A stretch of DNA of 64,000 bases from Hyphomonas sp. (GTDB lineage: Bacteria > Pseudomonadota > Alphaproteobacteria > Caulobacterales > Hyphomonadaceae): contig VMTE01000023.1 in the NCBI GenBank assembly GCA_013791775.1, positions 1 to 64,000 of the forward strand, read 5' to 3'. Positions within the stretch are counted from its first letter, which is position 1, and every line of letters starts with the position of its first letter. The translations under genes were made by a program, and so were the position numbers. Shown here one piece after another: positions 15,649 to 26,726 of this stretch. The notes under the pieces are model-generated. The model was not told the DNA's origin. It was given only the letters and a program-made list of their open reading frames with translations, and ran no database searches.

Positions 15649-17292
15649 TTAACGCCTCCAGCTCAGGAAGGCCAGTAGCGCGAAAAGACAGAGGCTGAAC
15701 CAGAACAGGCCTGCGCCGAGACGCGTCTGGTAAACGGTCAGGGGTGCCGGCTCGGGGATCCGGTCGCGGCCATAGGTCGTCGACCAACCATCCGGCGCGG
15801 TTTCAGCCGGCAACGTCCGCATGGTTTCGCGGCCAAAACCATCGACGATGCCAGACACGCCCCGGTTGGCCGCCCGTACCAGCGGCAGACCGGTTTCAAT
15901 CGCCCGGTACCGGTTCTGCGCATAGTGCTGCGCCGGGCCCATGCCGGCGCCGAACCAGGCGTCGTTCGAGACGAGCACGATCCATTGGGCCCGGTCCGTC
16001 AGGTTAGCCTTGCGGGTGATCTCCGGGAACAGGCCCTCGTAGCAGATCAACGCAACGAACGGCGGCAACTTGCCGGCATCAATCGCCGTTGCGCCGGCGC
16101 CGGGGCGGAATCCGGACGCCGCCAGCCGCTGCGTTGTCGGCGGCAGAAGGGTTGCAAACTCACGTCCGAACGGAATGAAATCGACCGCTGCCAGCTCGCC
16201 GAACGGCACCAGGCGGTGCTTGTCGTAGAGCGAAATCGGGCCCGTCTGATTGGCCGACGCATCAAGTACGGCGAGGCTGTTATAGTAGACGGGTGTTTCG
16301 TCCGTGAACCACTCATAACGGGTCGCACCGACGATCAGCGTCCGCTCGCCGATATATGCCGAAATGGCATCCAGCGAGGCAGACTCCTGCAGCAGGAATC
16401 CCGGCACGGCGCCTTCCGGCCAGACGACGATATCGCCGGGCTTGCTGTCCGGATAATTCAGCAGGCTGACATAAACGCCCAGAACCGGCTCCGACGGGAG
16501 CCGGTCCCATTCCGCCTGCGGAACGCCGGCGTCCATGATCACCACGTTCTGGTCCGTCAGCGCGGAGCGCTCTGCGGTGCGTTCCGCCCCCCAGGCCCAG
16601 CCGAAGGCCAGGATGATCACCGCGCCGAATGCGGGCGCCAGGCGCAAGCCGAGGCCGCGCGCGTCGCGTGTATCCACCAAGGCGGCCGGCGCCGACATGA
16701 CGAACACAGTCAACAATGTCAGCCAGTAGACGCCGCCGAGCGAGGCGGCCTGAGACAAGGCGCCGCCGGGGATCCAGGTCGTGCCCGGCAGGTTCCAGGG
16801 AAAGCCGCCAAACAAGTGGCCGCGGACCCATTCGGCGATCACGAAGAACAGCGCAAAGACGAAGATGCGCGAAGGCGAGGCTGACCAGAACGCGCCGGCC
16901 ATGGCCGCGCAGGCGCCCCAGATCAGTCCCATGCCGGCCGGCAGGACAATCAGCGGCAGCCAGATGAAGGCAAGATGTTCAGCCGGGTTCACCAGGAACG
17001 GCATCGCCGTCCAGTGCATGCTGACGAAAAAGAATCCGGTCCCGAACGCCCAGCCGCGCAGCGCGACCGCCCTGCCCCACCGCTTGTGCGACCGCGCGCC
17101 GTCGATCAGCCAGATCAGGGCCGGGAACGAGACGGCGAGCACCGCGCTGAAGTGGAACGGCGCAAACGCGAAGGCCGCGATGGCCCCGAACAGCGCCGCG
17201 AAGCCTGCGGCGGTCCAGCCCGTCATCCGGGCAAGCGACTCGTGCAAGGGGCCCAAAGCCGTGAAGCCGTGGCTGCGGACAGCGGTGGACAT
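15649..17292 (-). CDS. lnt: Apolipoprotein N-acyltransferase Lnt
   Basis: A 547-residue inner-membrane enzyme that N-acylates lipoproteins at the periplasmic face. It has about seven N-terminal hydrophobic segments and a nitrilase-like domain with the catalytic set visible: Glu in VVWPEGAVPGFLL, Lys in SLYDKHRLVPFGE and Cys in VALICYEGLFPE. A final hydrophobic helix (GLFWFSLCLFALLAFLSW) closes the protein. The ATG at 17292 has GGAGT upstream and is 6 bases after the corC-like gene. The pairing of lnt with a corC-like gene is the standard order. Confidence 0.97.
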   Translation of the reverse strand: MSTAVRSHGFTALGPLHESLARMTGWTAAGFAALFGAIAAFAFAPFHFSAVLAVSFPALIWLIDGARSHKRWGRAVALRGWAFGTGFFFVSMHWTAMPFLVNPAEHLAFIWLPLIVLPAGMGLIWGACAAMAGAFWSASPSRIFVFALFFVIAEWVRGHLFGGFPWNLPGTTWIPGGALSQAASLGGVYWLTLLTVFVMSAPAALVDTRDARGLGLRLAPAFGAVIILAFGWAWGAERTAERSALTDQNVVIMDAGVPQAEWDRLPSEPVLGVYVSLLNYPDSKPGDIVVWPEGAVPGFLLQESASLDAISAYIGERTLIVGATRYEWFTDETPVYYNSLAVLDASANQTGPISLYDKHRLVPFGELAAVDFIPFGREFATLLPPTTQRLAASGFRPGAGATAIDAGKLPPFVALICYEGLFPEITRKANLTDRAQWIVLVSNDAWFGAGMGPAQHYAQNRYRAIETGLPLVRAANRGVSGIVDGFGRETMRTLPAETAPDGWSTTYGRDRIPEPAPLTVYQTRLGAGLFWFSLCLFALLAFLSWRR

Positions 17293-17298
17293 GTAACT

Positions 17299-18165
17299 CT
17301 ACTCCTCGGAAGTCGGGGAAGCGGGGGGCTCGGGAAGGCGCAGTTTCAGCCGCCGGACGCGGCGGGTGTCTGCATCCATGATTTCGAGTTCGGTTCCCCC
17401 CGGGTGCCGCAGGATTTCGCCGCGCAGCGGCACCTTGCCGGCCAGCGCAACGGCAATACCCCCCAACGTGTCGATATCGGCGTCAATGTCGGTCAGGCCG
17501 AGGTCCACGCCGGACTCTTCGGTGAACTCGTCCACCTCCATGCGGGCGTCTGCCTCCCAGATACGGGCGCTGCGGCGCAGGAACATCGGATCATCGTCGT
17601 CGTGTTCGTCTTCGATGTCCCCGACGATGACTTCAACGAGGTCTTCCAGAGACACGAGCCCGTCCGTGCCACCATACTCATCGACAACCAGGGCGAGATG
17701 GATGCGGGTTGCCTGCATCTTCACGAGGAGATCGGTGAGCTTCATCGACGGGGGCACGTAGAGCACTTCGCGGTGCAGGCGCTCAAGCGGCCGCTTGGGC
17801 GGGATGCCGTCCTTTGCCAGTTCGCTGACCACATCCTTGATGTGCACGAAGCCAATCGGGTCATCGAGCGTTTCGCGAAACACCGGCAGGCGCGAATGGG
17901 TGACTTCGGCGAAGAACTTCAGCAGCTCGGGAAACTCGGTGCCGGCCTCAACCGCCTTGATCTCGGCGCGCGGCACCATGACGTCGAACACCCGGAGCTG
18001 CTCGAATTCCGCTACCCGCAAGCGCATGACCTGCGGCGCGCCGCCCTCGGCGGCAGCGGCTTCGGCGACGGCGGCAGTCTGCGCGGCAGTCGGCTTGCGC
18101 CGGAAGCCGAAGAGACCGCGCAATCGCCCTGTAGACGGGGCATCGGAAGAATCAGAATCACTCAT
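17299..18165 (-). CDS. corC: CorC/YbeX-type CBS-domain protein
   Basis: A 288-residue cytoplasmic protein with a short low-complexity N-terminus. Two CBS domains follow ([40 protein letters not shown]...; ...[48 protein letters not shown]), then a C-terminal CorC/HlyC transporter-associated domain ([28 protein letters not shown]). Relatives are linked to magnesium/cobalt efflux and envelope functions. It overlaps the end of ybeY by 8 bases and is followed by lnt, the classical ybeZ-ybeY-ybeX-lnt order. Confidence 0.93.
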   Translation of the reverse strand: MSDSDSSDAPSTGRLRGLFGFRRKPTAAQTAAVAEAAAAEGGAPQVMRLRVAEFEQLRVFDVMVPRAEIKAVEAGTEFPELLKFFAEVTHSRLPVFRETLDDPIGFVHIKDVVSELAKDGIPPKRPLERLHREVLYVPPSMKLTDLLVKMQATRIHLALVVDEYGGTDGLVSLEDLVEVIVGDIEDEHDDDDPMFLRRSARIWEADARMEVDEFTEESGVDLGLTDIDADIDTLGGIAVALAGKVPLRGEILRHPGGTELEIMDADTRRVRRLKLRLPEPPASPTSEE

Positions 18166-18625
18166 CGGGGCCTGTGTCGCAGAGCAGATATGGATTGGCT
18201 ATGCCGAGCGACGCAAGCGCCCGTATCTCCTTGGTCTCCATCCGGACAGCCTCCTCAGGCATCTCGTGATCGTGTCCGAGGAGATGAAGATAGCCGTGAA
18301 TCAGCAGATGGGCGAGGTGATCATCGAGCTTTTTACCCTGAACGGCCGCGTCCCGCGAGGCCACGCCGTGGGCCACGGCGATATCGCCGAGCAGCGGCCG
18401 GTCCATCGGCAGCGCCGGGAAGGAGAGCACGTCCGTCGGCTTGTCCTTACCCCGGAAGTCCCGGTTCAACTGGTGTAGCTCGGCGTCATCGGTCAGCAGC
18501 AGGGACACGAGTCCTTCGGCGGGCTCCTCCTTGGCGGCGGCCGCAAAAGCTCGGTTGGAGAGGGCTTCCAGATCGCCAAGAGCGGTCCAGGCCTCCCCAT
18601 CGACGATCAGCGCAAGATCAATCAT
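18158..18625 (-). CDS. ybeY: Endoribonuclease/rRNA maturation factor YbeY
   Basis: A 155-residue zinc-dependent RNase involved in 16S rRNA 3' end processing and 70S quality control. The metal motif [11 protein letters not shown] is intact, and upstream is the conserved [17 protein letters not shown]. Length and N-terminus ([16 protein letters not shown]) fit the family. It lies 8 bases after the phoH-like gene and overlaps the next gene by 8 bases. Confidence 0.96.
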   Translation of the reverse strand: MIDLALIVDGEAWTALGDLEALSNRAFAAAAKEEPAEGLVSLLLTDDAELHQLNRDFRGKDKPTDVLSFPALPMDRPLLGDIAVAHGVASRDAAVQGKKLDDHLAHLLIHGYLHLLGHDHEMPEEAVRMETKEIRALASLGIANPYLLCDTGPDE

Positions 18626-18633
18626 GGGCCGGC

Positions 18634-19604
18634 TCAGCTCTCGCCTGCAGCCGCATAGGCATCGATGATCCGGCTGACGAGACCATGGCGGACCACGTCA
18701 GCCGCTGTCAGGCGGTGGGTCACGATCCCTTCGACGTGGTCGAGGATCTTGAGGGCATGCTTGAGGCCGGACGCCTGGCTTCCCGGCAGGTCCACCTGGT
18801 CGGGGTCGCCGGTCACCACCATGCGGCTGTCCCGGCCGAGCCGGGTCAACACCATCTTCATCTGGGCGACGGTCGTGTTCTGGGCCTCGTCCACGATGAC
18901 AAAGGCATTCTTCAGCGTGCGTCCGCGCATGAAGGCGATCGGCGCCACTTCAATCTCGCCGCGCAACATGCGCCGCTCCATCTGCTCCTGACCCATCAGC
19001 TCGCGCAGCGAGTCCCAGATCGGCAGCATGTAGGGATCGACCTTTTCCTCCAGCGTGCCCGGCAGGAAGCCGAGCTTCTCGCCGGCTTCAACCGCCGGCC
19101 GTGTCACGATCAGGCGCTGGCGAAGACCGGCCTGCAGTTCGGCCACGCCGGTCGCCACAGCGAGAAAGGTCTTGCCGGTCCCCGCCGGTCCGACGCCAAA
19201 CACCAGCGCATTGTCCGGCTGCGACAGCAGCTCGATATAACGGGCCTGTCCGCGCGTCATCGCGGTGACCGGCTTGCGCAGACCCTTCAGGGCGTTGAAC
19301 GATTGCGACGGCGACAGGGCCGCCTGCAGCGCGCCGTCGAGCTCCATTTCCGTTGGCTCGGACCCGTTGCGCAGGCGGCGCTCGAACTCGGCAAGCGCGG
19401 CCTCCGCTATCGACACGCCTTCTTCGGTGCCATCCAGCCGGATACCGCCGCCCTGGCTTTCGGCGCGCAGTCCGTGCTGTTTCAGACGGGTCTCGAGTAA
19501 GGCGAGGTTGCGGTGATGCGGGCCGCAAAGATCGCGCAGGCGCTCGGCCTGACTGACCGTGTAGACGCGGCTGACGTTTTCGGGGGAAGACGGGCGTTTC
19601 GCGC

Positions 19605-19608
<4 letters not shown>
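18634..19608 (-). CDS. phoH: PhoH-like ATPase (YbeZ)
   Basis: A 324-residue P-loop protein. Walker A is [14 protein letters not shown] and Walker B is [20 protein letters not shown]-like sensor residues ([25 protein letters not shown]) follow, as in YbeZ/PhoH. An N-terminal KH-like region precedes ([27 protein letters not shown]). It is thought to act with YbeY in RNA metabolism. Its start overlaps the miaB stop by 4 bases. Confidence 0.95.
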
Positions 19609-20981
<1,373 letters not shown>

Positions 20982-21128
20982 CGAGCGGCTTATGCCTCAA
21001 ATGCGGGCAGGCTGAAAGAACCTTCCACCATCGGGGAGCTGTACGGCAAAGAACGCCTTCACAGACGAACAAACCGGGCTAGGGTGCCCCCAAATTGACA
21101 CGTTTGGCGCCGGGGAGGCCCTTCAACC

Positions 21129-22691
21129 ATGCTCGACGAACTTTATACTTCGCTGGAACACGGCGTGAATAACATCAGCGGCTTCATCTGGGCGGGCGAG
21201 TGGAACGGCCAGTCGATCCTGCCTTTCGGTCCGATTGCCGTGCTGCTGCTGGGCACCGGCCTCTTTTTCATGCTCCGGATCGGCTTTCGCCCGATCCGCC
21301 GGCTGCTGCCCGCCATGGGCGAAGTCTGGGCCGGCCGTAAAGGCAACGGCGACCCGAGCGCCATCACCCCGTTCCAGGCGCTGACGACGGCTCTGTCGGG
21401 CCAGGTCGGCACCGGCAATATCGTCGGCGTGGCTACCGCGATCACGTTGGGCGGGCCGGGCGCCGTGTTCTGGATGTGGATCACGGCCATCTTCGGCATG
21501 GCGCTCGCTTTCGCCGAAAGCTCGCTGGCGATCAAATACCGCGAACGCGACGAGTATGGCCGCCTGAACGGCGGGCCGATGTATTACATCACCAACGGTC
21601 TCGGTAAGCACTGGAAGGTGCTGGCGATCCTCTTCTGCATCGGCACGATCCTCTCGGCGACGGCGACCGGCGGCATGGTCCAGGCCAACGGGATGACCCA
21701 GAACATCATGTCCGAACTCAGCCCGCTGGGCCTTGAGGTTCCGGCCTGGATGATCGGCATCGTCATTGCGGCGCTTGTCTTCATCATCATCATCGGCGGC
21801 ATCAAGTCGATCGGCAGCGTCGCCGAGAAACTCGTGCCTGCCATGGCCGTGGTCTACGTCACCATGTGCCTCGTCGTGCTGGGCCTCAATGTGCAAGAAA
21901 TCCCGCACGCATTCGGCATGATCTTCACCTCGGCCTTCGGATTGCAGCAGGCTGCAGGCGGACTTGCCGGATACGCCGTGCTGTCGGCCATCCGCTTCGG
22001 CGTGGCGCGGGGGCTGTTCTCCAACGAGGCCGGTCAGGGCTCCGCGCCGATTGCCCACGCCGCCTCGCAGATGAAAAACCCTGCAATTCAAGGCGAAATC
22101 GCCATGATCGGCGTGTTTGTCGACACATTGGTGATCTGCACCATGACGGCACTGGTCATCATCACAGCCGAAGGCAGTTTCCAAACGTCCGCGGCTTTCC
22201 TTGCCAATGCCGACATGGTGGCTGGCGGTCTCGGAGAGACAACGACCCACCTGTGGCTCTCCGAAGGCATCAATCCCGCCACGCTGACCAACCACGCGTT
22301 CACGGAGGCCCTCCCTGGACCGGTCGGCGGCTGGATCGTGACGCTGTGCCTGACCTTGTTCGCCTTCACGACGATCATCGGCTGGTCTTATTATGCCGAG
22401 CAGGCGGTGACCTACCTGGTCGGGGAATGGGCAACAAAGCCCTTCCGCTATATCTGGTGTGTCGTCATCTTCGTCGGCGCGATTGCGCAGGTGAACTTCG
22501 TCTGGCTGTTCGGGGATATCGCCAACGCGGCGATGGCCTTCCCGAACCTGATTGCGATCCTCGCCCTGTCGGGTGTCGTCATCGCGATCCACCGGGCAAA
22601 CGGCGACCCTGACAGCGAAACCGGCGAAAGCGTGATCCCCTTGTCGGACAAGGCGGCCGCGCTCGCAGCGAAGGAGACGCAGGCCGGATAG
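21129..22691 (+). CDS. AGCS-family alanine/glycine:sodium symporter
   Basis: A 520-residue polytopic transporter. Family hallmarks include GNIVGVATAITLGGPGAVFWMWITAIFGMALAFAESSLA, the repeat of GPMYYI, and GLFSNEAGQGSAPIAHAAS. It has about 10-11 membrane segments, and the last helix is followed by a polar tail. AGCS carriers import alanine or glycine with sodium. It starts at an ATG preceded by GGGGAGG and is transcribed divergently from miaB. No cotranscribed neighbour follows. Confidence 0.95.
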   Translation: MLDELYTSLEHGVNNISGFIWAGEWNGQSILPFGPIAVLLLGTGLFFMLRIGFRPIRRLLPAMGEVWAGRKGNGDPSAITPFQALTTALSGQVGTGNIVGVATAITLGGPGAVFWMWITAIFGMALAFAESSLAIKYRERDEYGRLNGGPMYYITNGLGKHWKVLAILFCIGTILSATATGGMVQANGMTQNIMSELSPLGLEVPAWMIGIVIAALVFIIIIGGIKSIGSVAEKLVPAMAVVYVTMCLVVLGLNVQEIPHAFGMIFTSAFGLQQAAGGLAGYAVLSAIRFGVARGLFSNEAGQGSAPIAHAASQMKNPAIQGEIAMIGVFVDTLVICTMTALVIITAEGSFQTSAAFLANADMVAGGLGETTTHLWLSEGINPATLTNHAFTEALPGPVGGWIVTLCLTLFAFTTIIGWSYYAEQAVTYLVGEWATKPFRYIWCVVIFVGAIAQVNFVWLFGDIANAAMAFPNLIAILALSGVVIAIHRANGDPDSETGESVIPLSDKAAALAAKETQAG

Positions 22692-22716
22692 GGCTGCGTC
22701 TCCGCCGGCAGCGGGT

Positions 22717-23721
22717 CTAGATCGTCAGGACGATCTTGCCGAAGTGCTGCTGGCTGGCCTGGTGGGCAAAGGCTGCCGCGATCTGGTCGAGCGGAAAGCG
22801 GCTGTCGATGACAGGCCGGATGCCGCTCGCTTCCAGTGCGTTGATCATGTCTTCCTGGTGACGGCGAGAGCCGACCGTGATGCCGGACAGCGTGATATTG
22901 CGCGAGAAGAGCGCGGCCGTTGGCACTTCGCCTGACACACCCGTCAGAACGCCGATCAGCGAAATATGGCCGCCGGGACGGCAGGCATTGATGGACTGCG
23001 CCATCGTGCCCGGCCCGCCGATCTCGACGACTTCATCGACGCCGCGTCCGCCGGTCAGGTCGAAGGCGGCCTTGCCCCATTCGGGCGTGGTCTTGTAGTT
23101 GATCACATGGTCTGCGCCGAGCGCCTTTAGTCTCTCGAGCTTGGCGTCTGAGGACGAGGTGGCAATAACCCGCGCGCCGGCTGCCTTGGCGAACTGCAGC
23201 GCGAAGATCGACACGCCCCCCGTGCCCTGCACCAGCACCCAGTCTCCGGGTTTGGTATGCGTCTCGACGAACATGCCGCGCCAGGCCGTGAGCGCCGCGC
23301 AGGGCAGCGTCGCCGCTTCTTCAAACGACCAGCGGTCCGGCATCCGGGTGAATGCCGTTTCAGGCGCCGCGACGAGTTCGGCGCCGAAGCCGTCCGCGCC
23401 GTCGCCGGGAACGCTGGCGAACCCGGCTGCCTCGATCTGACCCGACTGCCAGCTCGGGAAAAACAGCGAGAGAACCCTGTCGCCGACTTTCCATTTGGTC
23501 GCGCCTTCACCCAGCGCGACGACCTCGCCGGCCCCATCGGACATCGGAATGCGGCCATCCGGCGTCGGAATGCCCCCGAGCGCCACGACGAAGTCGTGAA
23601 AGTTGAGTGAGCTCGCGCGGACGCGGACCAGCACCTCACCGGCTTTGGGCTTCGGATCCGCGCGGGTCTCGATGACGAGCTTGTCGAGCCCGCCTGGCTT
23701 CTTGACGGCTGCTACTTTCAT
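22717..23721 (-). CDS. NADPH:quinone oxidoreductase-type zinc-less alcohol dehydrogenase
   Basis: A 334-residue MDR-superfamily protein. The GroES-like N-terminal domain (VLVRVRASSLNFHDFVVALGGIPTPDGRIPMSDGAGEVVALG) lacks the Cys ligands of zinc alcohol dehydrogenases. The Rossmann motif is GTGGVSIFALQFAKAAGARVIATSSS. It probably reduces quinones or enones with NAD(P)H. The ATG at 23721 follows GGGAGGAACGTTCC, a good ribosome site, so a longer start at 23778 is unlikely. It is the last gene of a leftward run behind the acyl-CoA synthetase. Confidence 0.9.
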   Translation of the reverse strand: MKVAAVKKPGGLDKLVIETRADPKPKAGEVLVRVRASSLNFHDFVVALGGIPTPDGRIPMSDGAGEVVALGEGATKWKVGDRVLSLFFPSWQSGQIEAAGFASVPGDGADGFGAELVAAPETAFTRMPDRWSFEEAATLPCAALTAWRGMFVETHTKPGDWVLVQGTGGVSIFALQFAKAAGARVIATSSSDAKLERLKALGADHVINYKTTPEWGKAAFDLTGGRGVDEVVEIGGPGTMAQSINACRPGGHISLIGVLTGVSGEVPTAALFSRNITLSGITVGSRRHQEDMINALEASGIRPVIDSRFPLDQIAAAFAHQASQQHFGKIVLTI

Positions 23722-23774
23722 GGAACGTTCCTCCCGTTTCTCCACCACGGGAAGTGCGGCGCCCCCAAGGGAAG

Positions 23775-25232
23775 TCAAGGGGCAGCGAGGCGCGCTTCCC
23801 GCAGCGCCTTGCGCCGCACCTTGCCCGCATCATCGCGAACCGGCTCCGTCACATACTCGAAGCTCTTCGGAATCTTGTACCGCACAAGGCGTTCGGCGAG
23901 ATGGGCCTCCATCGCCCGAGGGTCGGCCGGGCCGTCGGGCCGGTCGACCACGGCATACAGCCGCGCGCCCATATCCTCATCCGGCAAACCGATGACCGCC
24001 GAAGAACGCACGCCCGGAAAGGCATCAATCGCGGCTTCGACTTCGGCCGGGTAGATGTTGGCGCCGCCGACGAGGATCATATCGGACAATCGGTCGGTCA
24101 GGTAGAGATACCCTTCCGCGTCCATCCAGCCCATGTCGCCAAGGCTTTCCCAACCGCCTTCGATCGCCTTGGCTTCGGCGCCGACATAGCGATAGGTCGT
24201 GCCGGCGCCGGCCAGCGGGCGGATGAAGACTTCGCCGACTTCGCCGGGCGCCAGCGCCGCGCCGTCTTCGCCCACGACTTTCATCTCGCACGTCTCAACC
24301 GGGCGTCCGACCGACCCCTTGTGCGTCAACCACTCCGTACCCTGAATGGTGGTCGAGCCCTGCCCTTCCGTGCCGCCATACAGTTCCCAGATCACCTCGG
24401 GCCCCAGCCACTCGATGAAGCATTCCTTCAGCCAGGGCGGGCACGGCGCCGCCAGGTGCCAGAGCGCCTTGAGGCTGGAGAGATCATGCGCGGAGCGCAC
24501 ATCCTCCGGCAGCGCCCATATGCGGCGCATCATGGTGGGCACGGTGTAGACGACATCCACGCGGTGCGCCGCGGTCAGACGCAGCGTCTCTTCGGCATCA
24601 AAGCGCGTGGTGACGACAACCGTGCAGCCCTTGAACAGCGCCGTCATCGCCCAGAGAAACGGACCGTTATGGTAGAGCGGGCCGGGGATCAGCATGCAGC
24701 CCTGTTGCGGGATTTCGAGCATGGGGATGTCGGGATCGGTCGCCGCCGGCAATTTCGAAACGATCAGCTTCGGCCGGCCGGTTGATCCGCCGGAGGTCAT
24801 CGCCTTGAAACTTGCGGCGGTCACTTCCGGCAGCGGCGCGCCGGAGATTGCCGCGTCCGGAACGAACTCTGCCGGCAGGCAGGATACCGGGGCATACTCA
24901 TCCGGCTCGACCCCCACAACGAGGCTTGGCGCGCCGACGTCGACAATCTGGTCGCGCTCGAATTTCGGCATCCGCGCAGATACCGGTTGCGGCGTGGCCC
25001 CCGCTTTCCAGGTTGCAAGGCAGGCCTCGAAGAACTCGATTCCGTTCGGCAAGGCGATCGTGACAAAGTCATCCGGCTTGACGCCGAGCGCCTGGTAGGC
25101 CCGCGCGAGACGATTGGTGCGCGATTCCAGTTCTGCCCAGGTGACGCTGTCCCCTTCGTGATACAGCGCCATGCGCGATGGCTGCTGCGCCGCCCAGTGT
25201 GCAATGATGCGCGAAAGCGAAATGACCGGCAT
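23775..25232 (-). CDS. Acyl-CoA synthetase (AMP-dependent ligase)
   Basis: A 485-residue ANL-superfamily enzyme that activates a carboxylic acid to its CoA thioester through an acyl-AMP. P-loop motif MTSGGSTGRPKLIV, A5 motif YGGTEGQG, and SLGDMGWMDAEGYLYLTDRLSDMILVGGANIYPAEVE are all present, with the C-terminal catalytic lysine region (VRRKALREA) at the end. I start at the ATG at 25232, which has GGAGGAGG about 9 bases upstream; the ATG at 25253 lies just before that site. The substrate is unknown; its neighbours suggest fatty or terpenoid acids. Confidence 0.92.
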   Translation of the reverse strand: MPVISLSRIIAHWAAQQPSRMALYHEGDSVTWAELESRTNRLARAYQALGVKPDDFVTIALPNGIEFFEACLATWKAGATPQPVSARMPKFERDQIVDVGAPSLVVGVEPDEYAPVSCLPAEFVPDAAISGAPLPEVTAASFKAMTSGGSTGRPKLIVSKLPAATDPDIPMLEIPQQGCMLIPGPLYHNGPFLWAMTALFKGCTVVVTTRFDAEETLRLTAAHRVDVVYTVPTMMRRIWALPEDVRSAHDLSSLKALWHLAAPCPPWLKECFIEWLGPEVIWELYGGTEGQGSTTIQGTEWLTHKGSVGRPVETCEMKVVGEDGAALAPGEVGEVFIRPLAGAGTTYRYVGAEAKAIEGGWESLGDMGWMDAEGYLYLTDRLSDMILVGGANIYPAEVEAAIDAFPGVRSSAVIGLPDEDMGARLYAVVDRPDGPADPRAMEAHLAERLVRYKIPKSFEYVTEPVRDDAGKVRRKALREARLAAP

Positions 25233-25272
25233 GCGATTGGGCCTCCTCCCCATTTTTTCCGTGTACTGACCT

Positions 25273-26223
25273 TCAGATTCCTGCGCGTTTCAGAAGGCGG
25301 TGGAATCCGGCCCAGAACTCCGCCCGGCGGTCGTCGGTTTCCATCAGGATCTCGTGCATGGCGCCGTCAACGGTGATGTGCTCGCAATCCTTCAGGCGTC
25401 GCGCGATATCGGCGTGCGATGCGTTGTCCACAAGCTGTTCCTCGGCGGCCGACGCGACGAAGACGGGAATGGTGACCTTGGCCAACGCCCTGGGTTTCGT
25501 GAATGTTGACAGGATGTCGAGTGACGCGCCGAGCCAGCCCCAGGTGACGGGTCCGAGTTCAAGATCCGGCGCCGCGTCAATGAGATCGCGCTGTAATTCC
25601 CAGCGGCGCTTGTCATGCGTGACAATGTTGTTCTCGAACCGCTCTGGCGGTCCGGGCTGGACGGCATAGTCGCCGGACCGGCCGGTCGCCCGCATCGCCC
25701 AGACCAGATAACTCATGCCGAAAAACTTCGACTTCAATCCCCACATCGGCGCCGAGAAAGCGGCAGCCTCGACTTTCACCAGCCCCTGCGCAATGGCGGC
25801 GAGCGCAATCGCGCCGCCCATCGAGTGGGCGAGGCAGATGTGCGGCCGGGGCAACCGGTCGCTGAGCGTTTCGAGGCCGCGCGCCAGCGCGCCCATGAAC
25901 GTCTCGAACCGGTCGATGTGCCCCTTCTTGGTGTCCTCGAGCAAGCGCTCGGACCGGCCCTGTCCGGGCCAGTCGATGATGACCAGCGCAAATCCCATCT
26001 TCTGCAGTTCGCAGCCGACCTCGAAATACTTTTCGATGAACTCCGTGCGTCCCGGGCAGACGATCACCGTGCCGCGCGGCTTCGACGGCGACAGGGCCGG
26101 CGCCACACAGGTGCGCAGGGCCCGGCCCGAGGCACCCTCGAACCAGACAACGCTGGCGCCTTCCGGCGCGGGGTTGCCCTTCAGGCTCACGAACCCGGAC
26201 GGTCTAGTCTTCGGTTCGGCCAT
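25273..26223 (-). CDS. Alpha/beta hydrolase (lysophospholipase/monoacylglycerol-lipase-like)
   Basis: A 316-residue soluble hydrolase. The fold begins with GTVIVCPGRTEFIEKYFEV, and IDWPGQGRSERL contains the usual strand-4 block. The nucleophile elbow is AHSMGGAIAL, and the catalytic His is in HEILMETDDRR near the C-terminus. The overall pattern resembles PldB/YjfP-like lysophospholipases. It is 40 bases upstream of the acyl-CoA synthetase and could supply it with released fatty acids. That link is inference. Confidence 0.9.
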   Translation of the reverse strand: MAEPKTRPSGFVSLKGNPAPEGASVVWFEGASGRALRTCVAPALSPSKPRGTVIVCPGRTEFIEKYFEVGCELQKMGFALVIIDWPGQGRSERLLEDTKKGHIDRFETFMGALARGLETLSDRLPRPHICLAHSMGGAIALAAIAQGLVKVEAAAFSAPMWGLKSKFFGMSYLVWAMRATGRSGDYAVQPGPPERFENNIVTHDKRRWELQRDLIDAAPDLELGPVTWGWLGASLDILSTFTKPRALAKVTIPVFVASAAEEQLVDNASHADIARRLKDCEHITVDGAMHEILMETDDRRAEFWAGFHRLLKRAGI

Positions 26224-26240
26224 GGCGCGCCTCCTGCCTC

Positions 26241-26278
26241 AAAAATGAAAAGCCGCCCGAAGCTGTCTCCGGGCGGCC
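26241..26278 (-). terminator. Rho-independent terminator of the SCP2 gene
   Basis: On the minus strand the stem GGCCGCCCGG...CGGGCGGCT is followed by TTTTCATTTTT. It lies about 30 bases after the SCP2 stop, separating that gene from the hydrolase gene. Confidence 0.85.
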
Positions 26279-26309
26279 TTCCAGGTCAAGCCCTTCAGGG
26301 CGGGCCGGT

Positions 26310-26615
26310 TCAGCCGGCGAGTTTCTTCATCAGGCTCTGCAGCTGCATGGCAACCGACATGTCGCCCGCCACTTTCAGCTTGCCTTGCATGAACGCCATC
26401 GTCGGATCCATTGCGCCGGAAGCAATCTTTGCGAAGTCGTCCCAGTTCACCGAGATCGTCGCATCGGCCGGATTGTCGGAATTGTCGGCCGTGTTGTTGA
26501 CGCCGTCGATCAGCAGTTTGCCGGCGCTGCCGAAATCAAACTTGACCTTTTTCTTGAAATCGCTGCCGCCGGCCATGGCCGATGCTGCGCGCGCGGTGAG
26601 TTCTGCAAGATCCAT
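26310..26615 (-). CDS. SCP2 sterol-carrier-domain protein
   Basis: A 101-residue single SCP2 domain of normal size. Characteristic segments are KVKFDFGSAGKLLIDGVNNTADNSDNPADATISVNWDDF and the helix-forming PTMAFMQGKLKVAGDMSVAMQLQSL. SCP2 domains bind sterols, fatty acids or acyl-CoA. It is followed by a strong terminator and divergent from the carboxyltransferase gene, which fits a lipid-metabolism neighbourhood. Confidence 0.95.
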   Translation of the reverse strand: MDLAELTARAASAMAGGSDFKKKVKFDFGSAGKLLIDGVNNTADNSDNPADATISVNWDDFAKIASGAMDPTMAFMQGKLKVAGDMSVAMQLQSLMKKLAG

Positions 26616-26726
26616 CCGGGTGTTCCTCCTTGGGAATTGGGTCTGGACGGGGATAAAGCAAACCGGCGGGCGAGGGGCAAGAAGATTCCCTTGACGCGCC
26701 CAACGGCAAGGCGATCACCTGAAAGC

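Noticed and set aside
16975-19500. An 841-codon + strand frame across lnt, corC, ybeY and phoH.
   Set aside because: Four conserved genes with intact motifs occupy the other strand; the frame is a composition artefact.
26385-26726. A 114-residue N-terminal extension of the carboxyltransferase.
   Set aside because: The extension is antisense to the SCP2 gene and has no family similarity. MSWEKAIEEL at 26727 is the usual N-terminus.
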